Shown here piece after piece: positions 45,991 to 57,779 of a stretch of DNA of 64,000 bases (within the stretch, counting starts at the first letter, position 1; every line of letters begins with the position of its first letter). Origin of the DNA: Ashinkailepas kermadecensis (taxonomy: Eukaryota; Arthropoda; Thecostraca; Neolepadidae); contig JAOTOM010004870.1 in assembly GCA_034440615.1 (NCBI GenBank), positions 310,001 to 374,000 of the forward strand, written 5' to 3'. The notes beneath the pieces are model-generated. The model ran no database searches. It was not told the origin of the DNA and saw nothing but the letters and a program-made list of their open reading frames with translations. Both the position numbers and the translations under genes were made by a program.

Positions 45991-47620
45991 TTGTGCTTTA
46001 AGTTATTCACAAGACAAGGTTTCCACACATTTTACCACCATGAAGCAAACACAGGGGCTATTTTTGGTTAGGCTTGGTTAGGCTATAATTTTTTTAGGTC
46101 GTAAAATGCTTTTAAAATTTTGAATTTTTTTCAACGACATTTTCGACAATATTCTTTAAAAATAGGTTCGGTCAGGTTAGTTGAGGTTAGGCTACGTTCT
46201 TCAAGTTGAAAAATTATGGTTAAAAATGGTTTGGTATTTTCCTTTTCTGATGTTTCCTCCTATATGGGAGGTTAGGCTAGGCTAGGTAGATTAGGTTAGG
46301 GTTCATTTTTCATTCATTTTTTTTATTCAATCATTTTTATTTTAACAATATTTTATGTTGTTACCTAGCTGAATGCTTCTGTTTTTGGTGTTCTCCCAAC
46401 AGAAAAGTTAGCATTTGCAACGGAAATTAGTGGTCACATCATATTAACCACACTGATAGGTCTTGCATTGGAAAAAGGAATTATAAGAATTCATGAAACG
46501 CCTCAAAGCACAAATTTACCGTATCTCTGGCCTAAGTTTTGCATTGTTTCACTTGATGCCATCCCAGTCTCTCCTATCTCCAGTTGTTAGTTAGTTAGTT
46601 ATTTGAGTTTAAGGGCGCTTCGACCAAAGCGTGTATCTCCAGTTGCTTTTTGACTATTCCATTTGATGCTATTCCACTTTAGATCCTGTTCCATATGATC
46701 CGATTCCTTTTGAACATTCTTCCATCTAATACTAGTAAACCTGCACCTACTTTTAGACTTTCATTTCGATGCTATTCAACTTTCGACTTCGCTCCATTCG
46801 TCCCTATTCCAGTTTGAGACCTTATTATTTCATTTCAATGTTCCGCTTTCAACCTTATTCTATTTAACACTAGTTTTCCAACCTGGGATGCCTTCAAAGG
46901 TTCGGAAAGTTCCACCTCTCACCTCTGCACCAGTCCCAGGTGTTCATACAATATTTTGGCAATCCGTTTTTACTTTTGGTTTCATTGCCCACAAATGCAT
47001 ATCAATTTATCTAGTAAGGATCCCTCACATGCTTAGCTCAATAACTGGGACTGACAGAAGACCATACTTATTTTATGAAAACAAATTGGCACAGACACCA
47101 TTGAAGAAGAATATGGGCTGGATTCGGTGGTCAGGCTCGTGCTTCTTGGGGGACATAAACTGTTCAGTAATGGGGTGTTTGCTATTCACGTTTTTACTCA
47201 GCTTTGTGTTGTCACAATTTACCTGCTCCACAAACAAACTTCAAGCAACATGATGCATGAACAGATTGCACTATAATCCACCGTTGTGCTTCCCAAATGT
47301 TACAGCTCTGCTCTACCCAAGAGTGCTGTTTGGTATACTTTCGAGGGGGCAAGTGCCTTCTCAATGTTGGCTTTGCCCCACCCCACCTCTATAATATCAA
47401 ATTTAACATGGAATTATATGTGGTGTGCCCACAAGTCCATTTCGTCCTGCCTATTCCCTTCATGTATTTTGTCCCCCAATCATTTTCAGAAATCAACGCC
47501 TGTGGCTATGCCATGTCAATTTCATACTGTGGAGCTGTAATTTGAGCACGGATTTTTCAGCGCATTGTTTTTTCTTTTATAGGTCCCACTCCAATTTGCT
47601 GCAGTAATGCACCACTAACA
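45991..47620. repeat. AGGTTAGG-rich repeat and unassigned sequence
   Basis: 46,000-46,540 is one module of the 46-51 kb satellite family (GTGCTTTAAGTTATTCACA, GGTTAGGCT, TTTGCAACGGAAATTAGTGG). 46,560-46,870 has loosely repeating ATTCCATTTGATGCTATTCC-like words. 46,888-47,253 is an open frame of 121 codons ending LSFVLSQFTCSTNKLQAT with a hydrophobic stretch near residues 94-110; no homologue was recognised and it may be chance. Confidence 0.5.
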
Positions 47621-48120
47621 TCACACAGCCACCAATATATGTTAGAATTATGAAAAGTCAAAGGTGGCCATCTGGGTCAGGCCTGTCTAGAAAAGATACC
47701 AGAAAAGTATATGCTCCCACCCCAATCAATCCATTATCTCAAGTTCCAAGGGAACTATATATCCCAGCCTATCTAGCACCATTGAACTGACATTGCATAT
47801 CACACGCCTCAACAATTCCTACCCCTCCAATCATGCCTCATTGTGCTATCATAGCCAAACTCATCAGCATCACATTCCCGAAGGACGGTGCTGCATCCAC
47901 TGCTAGGTACACCCTATATAGTATTATATAATACTAGTAGTACAATATACCATATATAGCTAGTATAATACTCAATTTATCAGCATGAACAAAACAAAAT
48001 TTCAGACTCCATCCACCCCACCTAAAGGGGCATGTACAGTGCACACACACTTTGCATGCATATCACCCCACACACCACCCCTTAGAACTCAAATATAAGA
48101 TTTTTCAACCTAAAATAGTT
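47621..48120. other. No gene seen
   Basis: AT-rich sequence with a palindromic TATATAGTATTATATAATACTA-type stretch at 47,917-47,975. Confidence 0.4.
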
Positions 48121-48124
48121 GTCC

Positions 48125-48375
48125 ACCATATTTTTTAGTACATTCAAAGAGGGACTCCCACAACATCAACAGGCAGACTATCCAAATGATCAACAATCCT
48201 TTGACTAAAGACCTGTTGTCGCTTATCTGTTCTACACCTTGATTTGTCTAACCTGAATTGATGACCCATATGTGATAGTCTAAATATAAGGGTATCATTC
48301 AATTTAACCTGATCTAGCACTTTAATAATTTTATACATTTCAATTATATCACCTCTTAATCTCCTATACTTGATT
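48125..48375 (-). pseudogene. LINE C-terminal remnant
   Basis: Minus-strand peptide RLRGDIIEMYKIIKVLDQV, then FRLSHMGHQFRLDKSRCRT, QQVFSQRIVDHLDSLPVDVV. This matches the well-known C-terminal end of CR1/L2/Jockey-group ORF2 (RLRGDLIE-YKI, RGH--KL-K-R, FS-RVV--WN-LP--VV). Its normal WN is replaced by LD. No RT core lies nearby. Confidence 0.75.
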
Positions 48376-48850
48376 GAGTGCTGTATTGTAATACTGTATG
48401 CTGAGTATTCCAGTGCATGTTTGCTCGCTATCAGCTATGGGTTGTGCCTGTTGCAACAGACTGTGACACATGCCAGTTTGGAAGCTTCTGGTACCACTCT
48501 TCCCTGGGGAATCATTAGTTTATGTAGTTTTCCAACATACTACAATTTGGAACACTTGTGCCAATCTTAATCACTGTTGGCATTCTCCTGCTGCACTCGT
48601 GATCTATTGATGCCTTCACTGTCAAAATCCAAATGTTCATCAGCTTTGTTCATTAATTTTTTTTCAATCCAACGTATATCAACAAAATCCACTTACCTTA
48701 CAAAGGCTGGAAACACTGGATTTAATATGAGCGTGGCCAGTGCAAATAGGAAAAAAATTGATTATCTAAGCTGTTAGTAAGAATTATAACTGCTGAATAC
48801 CACAAAATAATACCACAAAAATAGTACACAACATACTCAATTTAGCAGTT
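48376..48850. other. No gene seen
   Basis: AT-rich with short open frames only. Confidence 0.35.
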
Positions 48851-48899
48851 CTTAGAAGCCCAGGTGGGCCTTCTTGACTGCCTCTTCTTACCCCAAGAC

Positions 48900-50995
48900 A
48901 AAATGCAGGGTATTATTGAGCTTTGGCTATGTTATGTTGCTTTTTTACCTCATTTTATATTCTGTTCCCTAACTCGAAGTCTCTGTCTTGTGTTATTTTG
49001 CCTGCCAACTGTAAAGCAAGCATTTGCACAAGGAATGAGTGGTCACATTATGGTAATCGCCTCCATAAACATTGCATTGGAGGAAGAAATTCCAATAATT
49101 CATAAAACACCTTAAAGCACAAACTGACCAGTGCTATTGTGCTTTAGGGTATTGATGAGGTAAGTTTTCCACACATTTTATCTCCATGAAGCAAACAAAG
49201 GGGTTAGTTTTGGTCACGCTATTTTGCGTAGGTTTTTTATGTTGGAAACATTTTAAACATTTTCAAAAATTGTGAGGACAATCATTGATTGCTTCTTTAA
49301 AAAAACAGACTAGGCTAGGCTAGGCCAGGTTAGGTTAGGTTATGTTATGTTTGCCATTTGAAAACAAATGAAAGAAGAATTGTTCAGAGTTTTATACTTT
49401 CCCCACTTTTCCTTCCATGGAAGATAAGGCTAGATTAGGTTTGATTATGTTATCCTTTTCTTTTTTAAACATTGCTTTTATGACTGACTGCTACCTGAAT
49501 CACAATCCCATTTTTTGTGTTATTTGGCCTGACAACTGAAAAGTAAGCATTTCCACAGTACATAAGTGGTCACCTTATGTTAGCCACATACATAAACATT
49601 GCATTGGAAAAAGAGATTTGAAGAATTCATAAAACATCATAAAGCACTATATTACCTCCATTTTCCCAATCCCAACAATGCTAGGGTAGTTTTTTTTTCG
49701 TTTGGAAAACATGTTATATAGTTCCCAAATTTTTTTCAGTAAAATGTTTGATTACTTCCATAAAAAAGGCCAAGCTATGCTAGGTTGGGCTAAGTTATGT
49801 TAGTTTTTCATTTTATAAATGATAAAAATGTTCAGAATTATATATTTGTTCCATATTTTCCTTACATGTTCTTTACTTACACGTTCCTTACATGTAAGGA
49901 TAGGTTAGGTTAGGTTATGTTTCTTTTTTAAACAATGTTTTGTGCTGTTACCTAACTCACAACTCCATGTTTGGTGTTATTTGGTCTGCCAAATGAAAAG
50001 TAAGCATTTGCACAGTAAATGAGAGGTTACATCATGTTAGCCACATACATAAACATTACACTGGAAAAAGAAATTTGAAGAACTCATAAAATACCTTAGA
50101 GCACAACATTACCCCCATTTTCCCCATCCCAATAATGTTAGGGTAGGTTTTGTTTTATTTGTAAGGTAAGTTTGGAGAACCTTTGATACACGTCCCAAAA
50201 TTTAAAGGAAAATGTTTGTATACTTCTCCTACAACAGGCTACGCTAGGTTCGGCTAGGTTAAATTGTGCAAGTTTTTTCATTAAAAATGAGAAAAGGTTG
50301 TTCAGAATTTTATATTCTTTCCATTTTTACCTTACATGGAAGATAAGGATAGGTTAGGTCAGGCTATGTTTCATTTTTCATTTTTTAAGCATTGTATTTA
50401 TGCAGTTACCTAACTCACAAACCAATTTTTGTATTATTTGACCTGCAAAATGAAAAGTAGGCATTTGCACAGTAGATGAGTGGTCACATCAAGTTAGCCA
50501 CATACATAAGCATTGCATTGGAAAAAGAAATTTTAAGAAGTCATAAAATACCTTAAAGCACAAAATCACCCAAATTTTCCCATCCCAATAATGTTATGGT
50601 AGGTTTTGTTTTGTTTGTAGGGTAAGTTTGGAAAACATTTTAAACATGTGCATGCTTTTGAGGAAAATTTTGTATTACTTGTTCAAAAACAGGCTATGCT
50701 GGGCTAGATTAGGTTAGGTTAGGCTATGTTATTTTGTCATAAAAATGAGAAAAGATTGTTCAGAATGCTTTTTTTCTTACATCACAGGTAAGGATAGGAT
50801 AGGTTTCATGTTTTTCCTTTTCAAACATTGAATTTCAGGCTATGTTACCTAACTCACAACCCACTTTTTGGTGTCATGTAGCCTGCCAACTGAAAAATGA
50901 ACATTTGCACAGTAAGTGAGTGGTCACATCATGTTAGCTACATAACTAAACATTGCATAGGATAAATCATTTTGAAGAATTCTTGTGTCATACTC
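48900..50995. repeat. AGGTTAGG-containing ~460-530-bp diverged tandem repeats
   Basis: Modules marked by CATAAAACACCTTAAAGCAC-like words at about 49,100, 49,629, 50,087 and 50,543. Each holds AGGTTAGGTTATGTT, an ACCTAACTCACAA word, GTAAGCATTTGCACAGTA, GTGGTCACATCATGTTAGCC and CATAAACATTGCATTGGA. Related modules lie at 46,000-46,540 and inside 32,342-36,236. Confidence 0.8.
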
Positions 50996-50999
50996 TATC

Positions 51000-53620
51000 T
51001 ACAGCCAATGCAAGAGGTAGGCACTGGCGCCCCTAAGCCTAAACTCATGGTGCACCTTCTCCCACTCGTCATGAGTCAAATCGCATACCACTATTAAACC
51101 AAGATGGCTTTCAAAAACATTGGGTCCCAAACATACAAATGTCCTGGCTGTTCAGTTAGTCTTCATTTCTCTTCACATACTTCATTAAATACAACATGAA
51201 CTGATCCTTCTGTTCACTTTGATGCAGGCCTGCTAAAGATGACCAATATTTAAGATATATAGGGGAAGAAGGGAGGGGGGGGGTGAACACTTAAGGCATT
51301 ATGCAACAAATAGCTCTACTGCTGCTTCTGTATGGCTGAACCAGTAATTGTACTGTGTTTACTGAACACATAAATGATCAAGCTATCCATATTCAAACAG
51401 TTCTTTTCAATGAATATCCTCTAACCACTTGCAAAGAGCAACTTCAAAACATATAATTATTTTATAGTGGTGTGCCGTATTCCGAACACGAAAATGTTGT
51501 TGTTCAGGATTACCTCACTGTAGCTGTTGTGGTACAAGCTATTAGTAGCCACTAAAAAAATGCTGGTTTAATTGCAAAAAAATGAAAGCCACTTCCTTAT
51601 GGTTTCATTAAGTCAGCTGCTCTTGGAAGCCTACAATAGTTCCTGTGAACTTCGCAACCTCCGTACACAAAGAATGGGTGGAACTATGTGATCAGACTTT
51701 CAATATTTTTATAGACAGGTCCACCATTTATGAATACCACCATCTTTTTGTTATTTATGCACTGAACATGATGTGGGAGAGGACCAAAGGTAGGTGTTCA
51801 GGAAACAGAACATGTTCAGATACCCCCCTCTTCCCCTACTGTAGGTAGTTGTGAACATGGGTAGTGCCCTTTCTGGCACAGTGACCTGGTAGACATATAC
51901 GAGGCTGGATATATCTAACGAAACCAGGGGTTGTTTATTTTTAAGACATATTTTCAGAGTGAATAGAGAAAATGAGACATCATCATTAACAGGGCACCAA
52001 ACCAGGGGCGCTCAGACCCCTTCGAACCACCAGGGATATCCAGCCATATAAATGCGACATGTTTCCATGATTTAGATGTCAATTATAAACCTATAAATAC
52101 TTACATTTGTATGTATGCCCGCGTGTAAAGTTCTGGAACTTCATATGCCTCTCGCGAAGCATACACCATGACACCCCTCGCGCGATATTCAACGGCAATT
52201 CAAGATGGCTAACGCACGCCGGCTGACGCTGACTACCAATCTGCGAGTTATCATTTTCGGTAGGTAGGTAATTGTTTTGGGTAACCACATAACGACACCC
52301 GATTGACGGGTCGCCCTGTAAGAGTTACCCGCGATCTGCGAGACTGTCGTTGTAATTAGTTGAGTGGAGCATGCATCAGGTGTATCGCAAAAGAGTAAAT
52401 ATTTACCCTTCCATGGATAAACCCTGATTCGGTAGTCACTCTCTCACCACGACCCTGAATGTGCATATCTTAACCACAATTAAGATAGTAAATTTTCAAA
52501 TTACTCGCCATCATTGGGTGCCGTGAAAGAGTTACCCGTGAGCCTTGGGTAATTTTGTTTGCAGCTGGGTAATTTTGTTTTCAGTGCGTGATACAGCCAA
52601 AGCAAAGGGCGCCCCTAAGCCTAAGCTCATGGTGCACTTTCTCCAATCCGCCATGAGTCCAATCTCCATACCACTATTAGACCAAGATGGCTTTCAAAAA
52701 CATTGGGCCCCAAACATAAAAAATGTCCTGGCTATTCAATTGGTCTCCATTTCTTTTCACATACTTCATTAAATATAACACGAACTGATCCTTCAGTTCA
52801 CTTTGATGCGGGCCTGCTAAAAAAATGACCAATATTTAAGATATCTACTGTAGGTAGTTGAGAACATGGGTGGTGCGCGTTCTGGCACAGTGACCTGGTA
52901 GACATATACGAGGCTGGATATCTCTCACGAAGCCAGGGGATCTTTATTTTCAACACATATTTTCAGACTGAATAGGGAAAATGATAACTTAGCATTAGCA
53001 GGGTACCATACCAGGGGCGGTCAGACCCCCCCCCCCTCGACCCACCCGGGATATCCAGCCATAGACATGCGATTTCCATGATTTATATATGTCAATTATA
53101 AACCTATAAATACTTACATTTTGCTGTATGCCAGCGTGTAAAGTTCTGGAACTTCATATGCCTCTCGCGGAGCATACACGAAGACACCTCTTACGCGATA
53201 TTCAACGGCAATTCAAGATGGCTAACGCACGTGGGCTGACGCTGACTACCAATCTGCGAGTATAGTTTTGGGTAGGACATCCGCTTCAAGGTAATCGTTT
53301 TGGGTAACCACATAACGACACCCGATTGACGGGTCGCCCTGTAAGAGTTACCCGCGATCTGCGAGACTGTCGTTGTAATTAGTTGAGTGGAGCATGCATC
53401 AGGTGTATCGCAAAATAGTAAATATTTGCCCTTTCATGGATAAACCCTGATCACGGTAGTTACTCTCTCGCCAGGACCATGAAAATATGTATCTTAACCC
53501 CAAATAAGATAGTACATTTTTAAAATACTCTCCATCATTGGGTGCCGTGAAAGAGTTACCCGTGAGCCTTGGGTAGTTTTGTTTTCAGCGGGGTAATTTT
53601 TTTCAGTGTGGTCAAAAGTG
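51000..53620. repeat. Duplicated P and Q blocks (~1 kb)
   Basis: Block P (51,000-51,265; 52,595-52,845) shares CTAAGCCTAAACTCATGGTG and CAAGATGGCTTTCAAAAACA. Block Q (51,836-52,590; 52,848-53,620) shares GTGACCTGGTAGACATATAC, CAATTCAAGATGGCTAACGC and GACGGGTCGCCCTGTAAGAG. Order is P-unique-Q-P-Q. The unique part 51,265-51,836 has a poly-G run near 51,277 and no gene. Q ends in GGGTAATTTTGTTTTCAGTG. Confidence 0.85.
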
Positions 53621-53956
53621 GTGGTGGATATGGGTACTCGTTAATACCGGATAAACCCGCTACCCTCGAGTAAAATTGTTTTCAGTGTGGGTAAGGGTAC
53701 CCTTCAAGATCGGATACACCCGCAATTTGCGGATAAAGATGTACGCAGCTTATTCTAGCCATGGAGGTTCGCATCAAGAGTAAACCCTTCAGGGAAAGGT
53801 ATTTTGTTTGGGTAAACCCGTTGTGCGATGATATAAAAATCCACTCTACGCGTGTAAGTGCTACCCTCTCTCGGGTGGTCAAAAATGGTGGTAGATATGG
53901 GTACCCGTTAATGCCGGATATACCCGCCGCCCTCGAGTAAAATTGTTTTCAGTGTA
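53621..53956. repeat. GTTTTCAGTGT-ended repeat pair
   Basis: Two similar segments (about 53,605-53,690 and 53,873-53,956), each with GTGGTGG(A/T)(A/G)GATATGGGTAC, CCCTCGAGTAAAATTG and TTTTCAGTGT. They share termini with 40,748. Confidence 0.7.
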
Positions 53957-55044
53957 TTTGTGTGGTTCGGTAGGAATTTGACATAATCCAGTAACATGGC
54001 ACTAAACATAGGGTTATATTTCGATCATAATGTTCGATGTTTCGGCTTTCATGTAGCAGGGTAATGATCGTAGACAAGCTTACGCATGTACGCTAGATAG
54101 TTTTAGACATGGGGAAAGTTTGTTAAGGGTGGATTGCGGTAAAATAGTGCGTGCACACAGTGGCTCCGACACGTCATTTTAATTTGGGTGGGGGGATAGC
54201 AAAGGCGATCCCAAAAACCTAACGGAGATGCTGGCTAGAAAAAAAATGCAGTGTTCAAATACTACAGTGAGCCATGGAAAAAATAATAACTTTTGTCAGT
54301 TTTTTAAGAAAACTGAATTAAATTTTTGGATCTGGGGGAGGCCCTCCCTGTTGCTTACAAATCGTTGACACCATCGGTGGAACCAAGAGAGAGAGGCTGG
54401 CCACAGCGTCACGTGATTCCGACGTCATTGGACACTGAAATTAAACCAGAGCGCGTAACCCTGCAGTAGAGATTGGGATCCGGGGGAAAAGCGTCAGGAC
54501 CCTCCCTGGGTTCGTTGGACCCTCGTTGAACCCTCCGTGGAAAATTTTGCTCTACAAGAAGAATCAACCTAAATGCAACGCAATCAAGAGGAGGGGCTGG
54601 GACAACGCCCGAACGGATGTCTTTTTCATTCTAAGTTGGATTTGTTGCCTGTGGGAGGGCAATTCTTGCTGCTGCCCCTCCGGAAATCTCGAGAGCTCTC
54701 TACCTATGTCCTCCAGTATTACATTTTAAGCCTAAATATGTTCTTCTTTTTTCTTTTCTCTTCTTTAAAAAATATATCTTCTTATATAGATGACTTAAAT
54801 GAGCACGCTATGATCCAGGCAATTTGCACGTTCGTCCTGCATCATCTTTACAACTGAAATTATATATAATCGAACTCTTGACGTGCGCGCCACGTAACAT
54901 CGATTTAGAAAACGACACGAAGCTATTCAAAACACTCGTTACTATTTCGTGACGTTTTTATTGGAGCTTTCACGACGCACAAACTCATTCCAGGTTATAC
55001 GGGCAAATGCTCACCTGGATGTTTAGCGGCAGCGAAAAGCGACA
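53957..55044. other. No gene seen
   Basis: Mixed sequence. 54,480-54,545 has GGACCCTCCCTGGG / GGACCCTCGTTGAACCCTCC words as in dispersed repeats; the open frames near 54,526-54,857 lack any recognisable motif. Confidence 0.4.
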
Positions 55045-55105
55045 GAACGACATACAGTCTTTCGGTTGAAAGATCAGCGCTCTACCCCTGGGCTAACTTG
55101 TCTCC
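55045..55105 (-). other. Degenerate tRNA-like sequence
   Basis: On the minus strand TTAGCCCAGGGGTAGAGCGC looks like a tRNA D arm with A box, followed by a CTTTC-AACC-GAAAG hairpin in the anticodon-arm position. No B box is recognisable, so it may be a SINE or tRNA relic. Confidence 0.35.
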
Positions 55106-55211
55106 TTTTCGGGTCATATTCAGTCGGTACATTTCCAACACAGTCATGGCACAACCTTGGTGAATACACACGACAGGCCACATTCGTCACGCACGGCCGC
55201 CCCGCTTCGCG

Positions 55212-55303
55212 GTGGTGCCTGCTTGGTGCAGCCATGGTGCCTGCTGGGTGCAGCGGTGGTTCCCGCTCGGTGCAGCCGTGGTGCCCGCTCAGTGCGGCAG
55301 TTG
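55212..55303. repeat. 22-bp tandem repeat, about four units
   Basis: Units of GGTGCCTGCTGGGTGCAGCC type, diverged. Confidence 0.75.
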
Positions 55304-55554
55304 TGATTGGGTGATCGAGATAATCCCATCAAGCTTTCTGCCCATCTCGCGTCTGCCACACTTTTAAAAATCGAAACATTTTGTGCGGCGACCTCGCTGC
55401 GTACCTCTCACCAAACAACATTCTGTCTCCTCACCAATATGCCTGCAGGCCTAGCCACTGTACGGAGGATGCCGTGCTCGCCGTGCCGTGCTGTGTCCTT
55501 CGATGCCTCTAACGAATCAGCTTCAACACCGACAGAGGCGAACTTTCAACTATC

Positions 55555-55805
55555 ATATCAGCAGATTTTAATAAAGCCTTTGACAGCATCGACCACGGTG
55601 TCCTCATTAACTCCGTTGGTACTGTCTCGACCCCACCTGGATTCGCAGTTACCTGGGTGGCCAGGGGCAGATTGTGAGAGGGGGCTCGGAGACCCGTCCC
55701 GTCACCCATGGTGTCCCCCATGATTCCTTAGCATGCTGGATCTTCAGCCTCTTCACCAACGACCTTCCGTTACTTTCCCGAACATTACGCTGACGACACC
55801 CATGG
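55555..55805 (+). pseudogene. LINE reverse transcriptase remnant
   Basis: Across three frames: SADFNKAFDSIDHGVLINS, then WIRSYLGGQGQIVRGG, VTHGVPHDSLACWIFSLFTN, and YADDT. These are the RT core landmarks (D--KAFDS-DH, SYL-GR-Q-V, GVPQGS, F--YTNDLP, YADDT) with GVPQ changed to GVPH and several frameshifts. Highly decayed and GC-richer than the LINE at 4,340, so from another family. Confidence 0.8.
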
Positions 55806-56345
55806 CCCTACATGCTCGGTGAACGTGCGCGTCCTCGCTATTGCAATCGGTGTCCGGCTCTTGTCCAGCCCGCGCTGGTCCCGATATCTGCTCAGGCGGT
55901 GCCCAGATGGAGTACGAGAAAAAAATACCGGCCAGGGCAGTGCCGGAGCCCGTTAAATATATGTTGTACATCTGGGGCCCGACTGTGGTTATGATACAAT
56001 GTCGACTGGGCAGCTCCGTCGGTGATGTGCGAGGAAGTTATCCTGCAAGACAGTTATAAGAGGTTATATTAATTACTGTAGGTACTTGTGCTCTCCTATT
56101 GTTATCTTCTTCACGTAGGTAAAGTCGTCGCATGTATAAATGCGACTTCCCCGTCTCCTCCCTTCCACAACTTGGAAGTTAATGTTAAGCTCGTAACGCA
56201 AGCGTTGAGAGCACTACATCATCGTGAGATGCCTCCACTCGAACTGGATATGCGTTCCCCAAATGCTGCGACATGACACTCTTCTCCGCCCATCCCCAAG
56301 TCAGCCATCGGTGTTGTGCGTCTGGTCATAGACGTGACTAGGGTA
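55806..56345. other. No gene seen
   Basis: The left part may be the decayed continuation of the RT remnant. No supported frame. Confidence 0.35.
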
Positions 56346-56362
56346 TGAACAGCCATCATATT

Positions 56363-56518
56363 GCGGGCGGATATCATATAAATGTTATGCGATCATCCGC
56401 CACTGCGTGTCGCATTGTTTTCCCACGCGTCGATGTATTGGAGGCGGAAATCGTGTACATGTTATACGATCATCCGCCACTGCGCAACGCATTACTTTCC
56501 CACGCGTCGATGCGCGGG
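56363..56518. repeat. 78-bp tandem duplication
   Basis: Two copies sharing GATCATCCGCCACTGCG and TTTCCCACGCGTCGATG, 78 bp apart. Confidence 0.88.
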
Positions 56519-56724
56519 CTACCGAGCTCTCGAACAATGGAAAAGCTGCACGCAAGGAGCACGTACTCAATAGTGTCATCCTGCCATCTGGCGCTAAATA
56601 TTGTTACCTATGATTCAGCATTCAATATCATGATATTAATTGCGTATTCGTTGCTGTAATACCTAGACCGTGCTGCTACCTAGCGATAGCTATCTGAAGT
56701 GATGCTTCTATAAAATTATGGAGT

Positions 56725-57045
56725 TCTTGAATCTGTGGAGGTTGTGAGCTGTGAAGGACATGAGCGCTTCGGAGTTGTGGAGGTTATGAGCTGTGGAGAT
56801 TATGAACGCTTCGGTGTTGTGGAGGTTATGAGCGCTTCGGAGTTGTGAAGGTTGTGAGCTGTGGAGGTTATGAGCGCTTCGGAGTTGTGGAGGTCATGAC
56901 CTGTGGAGTTTATGACCGCTTGGAGTTGTGGAGGTTGTGAACTGTGGAGGTTATGATCTGTGGAGGTTACGACCGCTTCGGGTGTGTTGAATTGTGGAGG
57001 TTATGAACTGTGGAGATTATAAGCTGTGGAGGTTATCATACATCT
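56725..57045. repeat. GTGGAGGTTATGA minisatellite
   Basis: Irregular array of GTTGTGGAGGTTATGAGC and CGCTTCGGAGTTGTGGAGG words with variable spacing. Confidence 0.85.
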
Positions 57046-57316
57046 CCGACTTTTCTATTTCTGTTGGCAAGCTCACTCAATAGATGTTGCTACGAGCGGT
57101 ACCAGGAAATGACAACGTAGAAGCTTAATAGGCGGGTAGCCATGAACGATTCAACTGCAAATCTCGCACAAAAAGTGAGTGGCCTTATGGGCAACCCGAC
57201 AAACAAAATTAATGTGAGATCTCTGTATCAATTTGGACATCATGAAATCAGGAATTTGTTCACAGAAACGTGAAACGTTTCCCAAGAAGCCAATCAGATC
57301 ATCCCATTAATATGTT

Positions 57317-57764
57317 TTATTTGTCGTTGCAAAAATCCACGCGATTTGTTCCTTTTGTGATGGGTGATAATTTCACTGTCAAGCATACAAACGTGTTGGT
57401 CATCCCATCCCAGTGGCTCACTGAAACTCTGCCGTCGGTCTGGTACGCTGGCAACCAGTGCAGTCCACCCTGGAAGGTGCCATAGCCAGGGCGCATATCA
57501 GTCAACGAAACGTCATCTTAACCACCGCCCCCTACTGTAATGTCTATTCGCAAGGAAAGCAGACAGGCAGGGGACCCTCTGGTGATATAGAGTTTTAGCG
57601 GCTGGCGGCTTGTGTACTTTTTCAAATGATATTGTATTCTGTATCGTCTCTACTGGCCAAAGATACACAATTACGGTGAAACATTTCCCATCAGCTTCGG
57701 ACTGCGCCAGCATTGGCTGCATAGAGGCCCCAATACAGAATCGCAATGGTACGTGTTTTGTCAT
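57317..57764 (-). pseudogene. Possible coding remnant, unrecognised
   Basis: Terminal minus-strand frame reads RPGYGTFQGGLHWLPAYQTD, VSVSHWDGMTNTFVCLTVKL and ends GTNRVDFCNDK; its TAA stop overlaps an AATAAA. Upstream in another frame lies CIGASMQPMLAQSEADGKCF, TVIVYLWPVETIQNTI. Both look protein-like but are separated by stops without clear splice sites. It could be the 3' end of a decayed gene; confidence is low. Confidence 0.28.
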
Positions 57765-57779
57765 TTAGTACTTCAAAAA

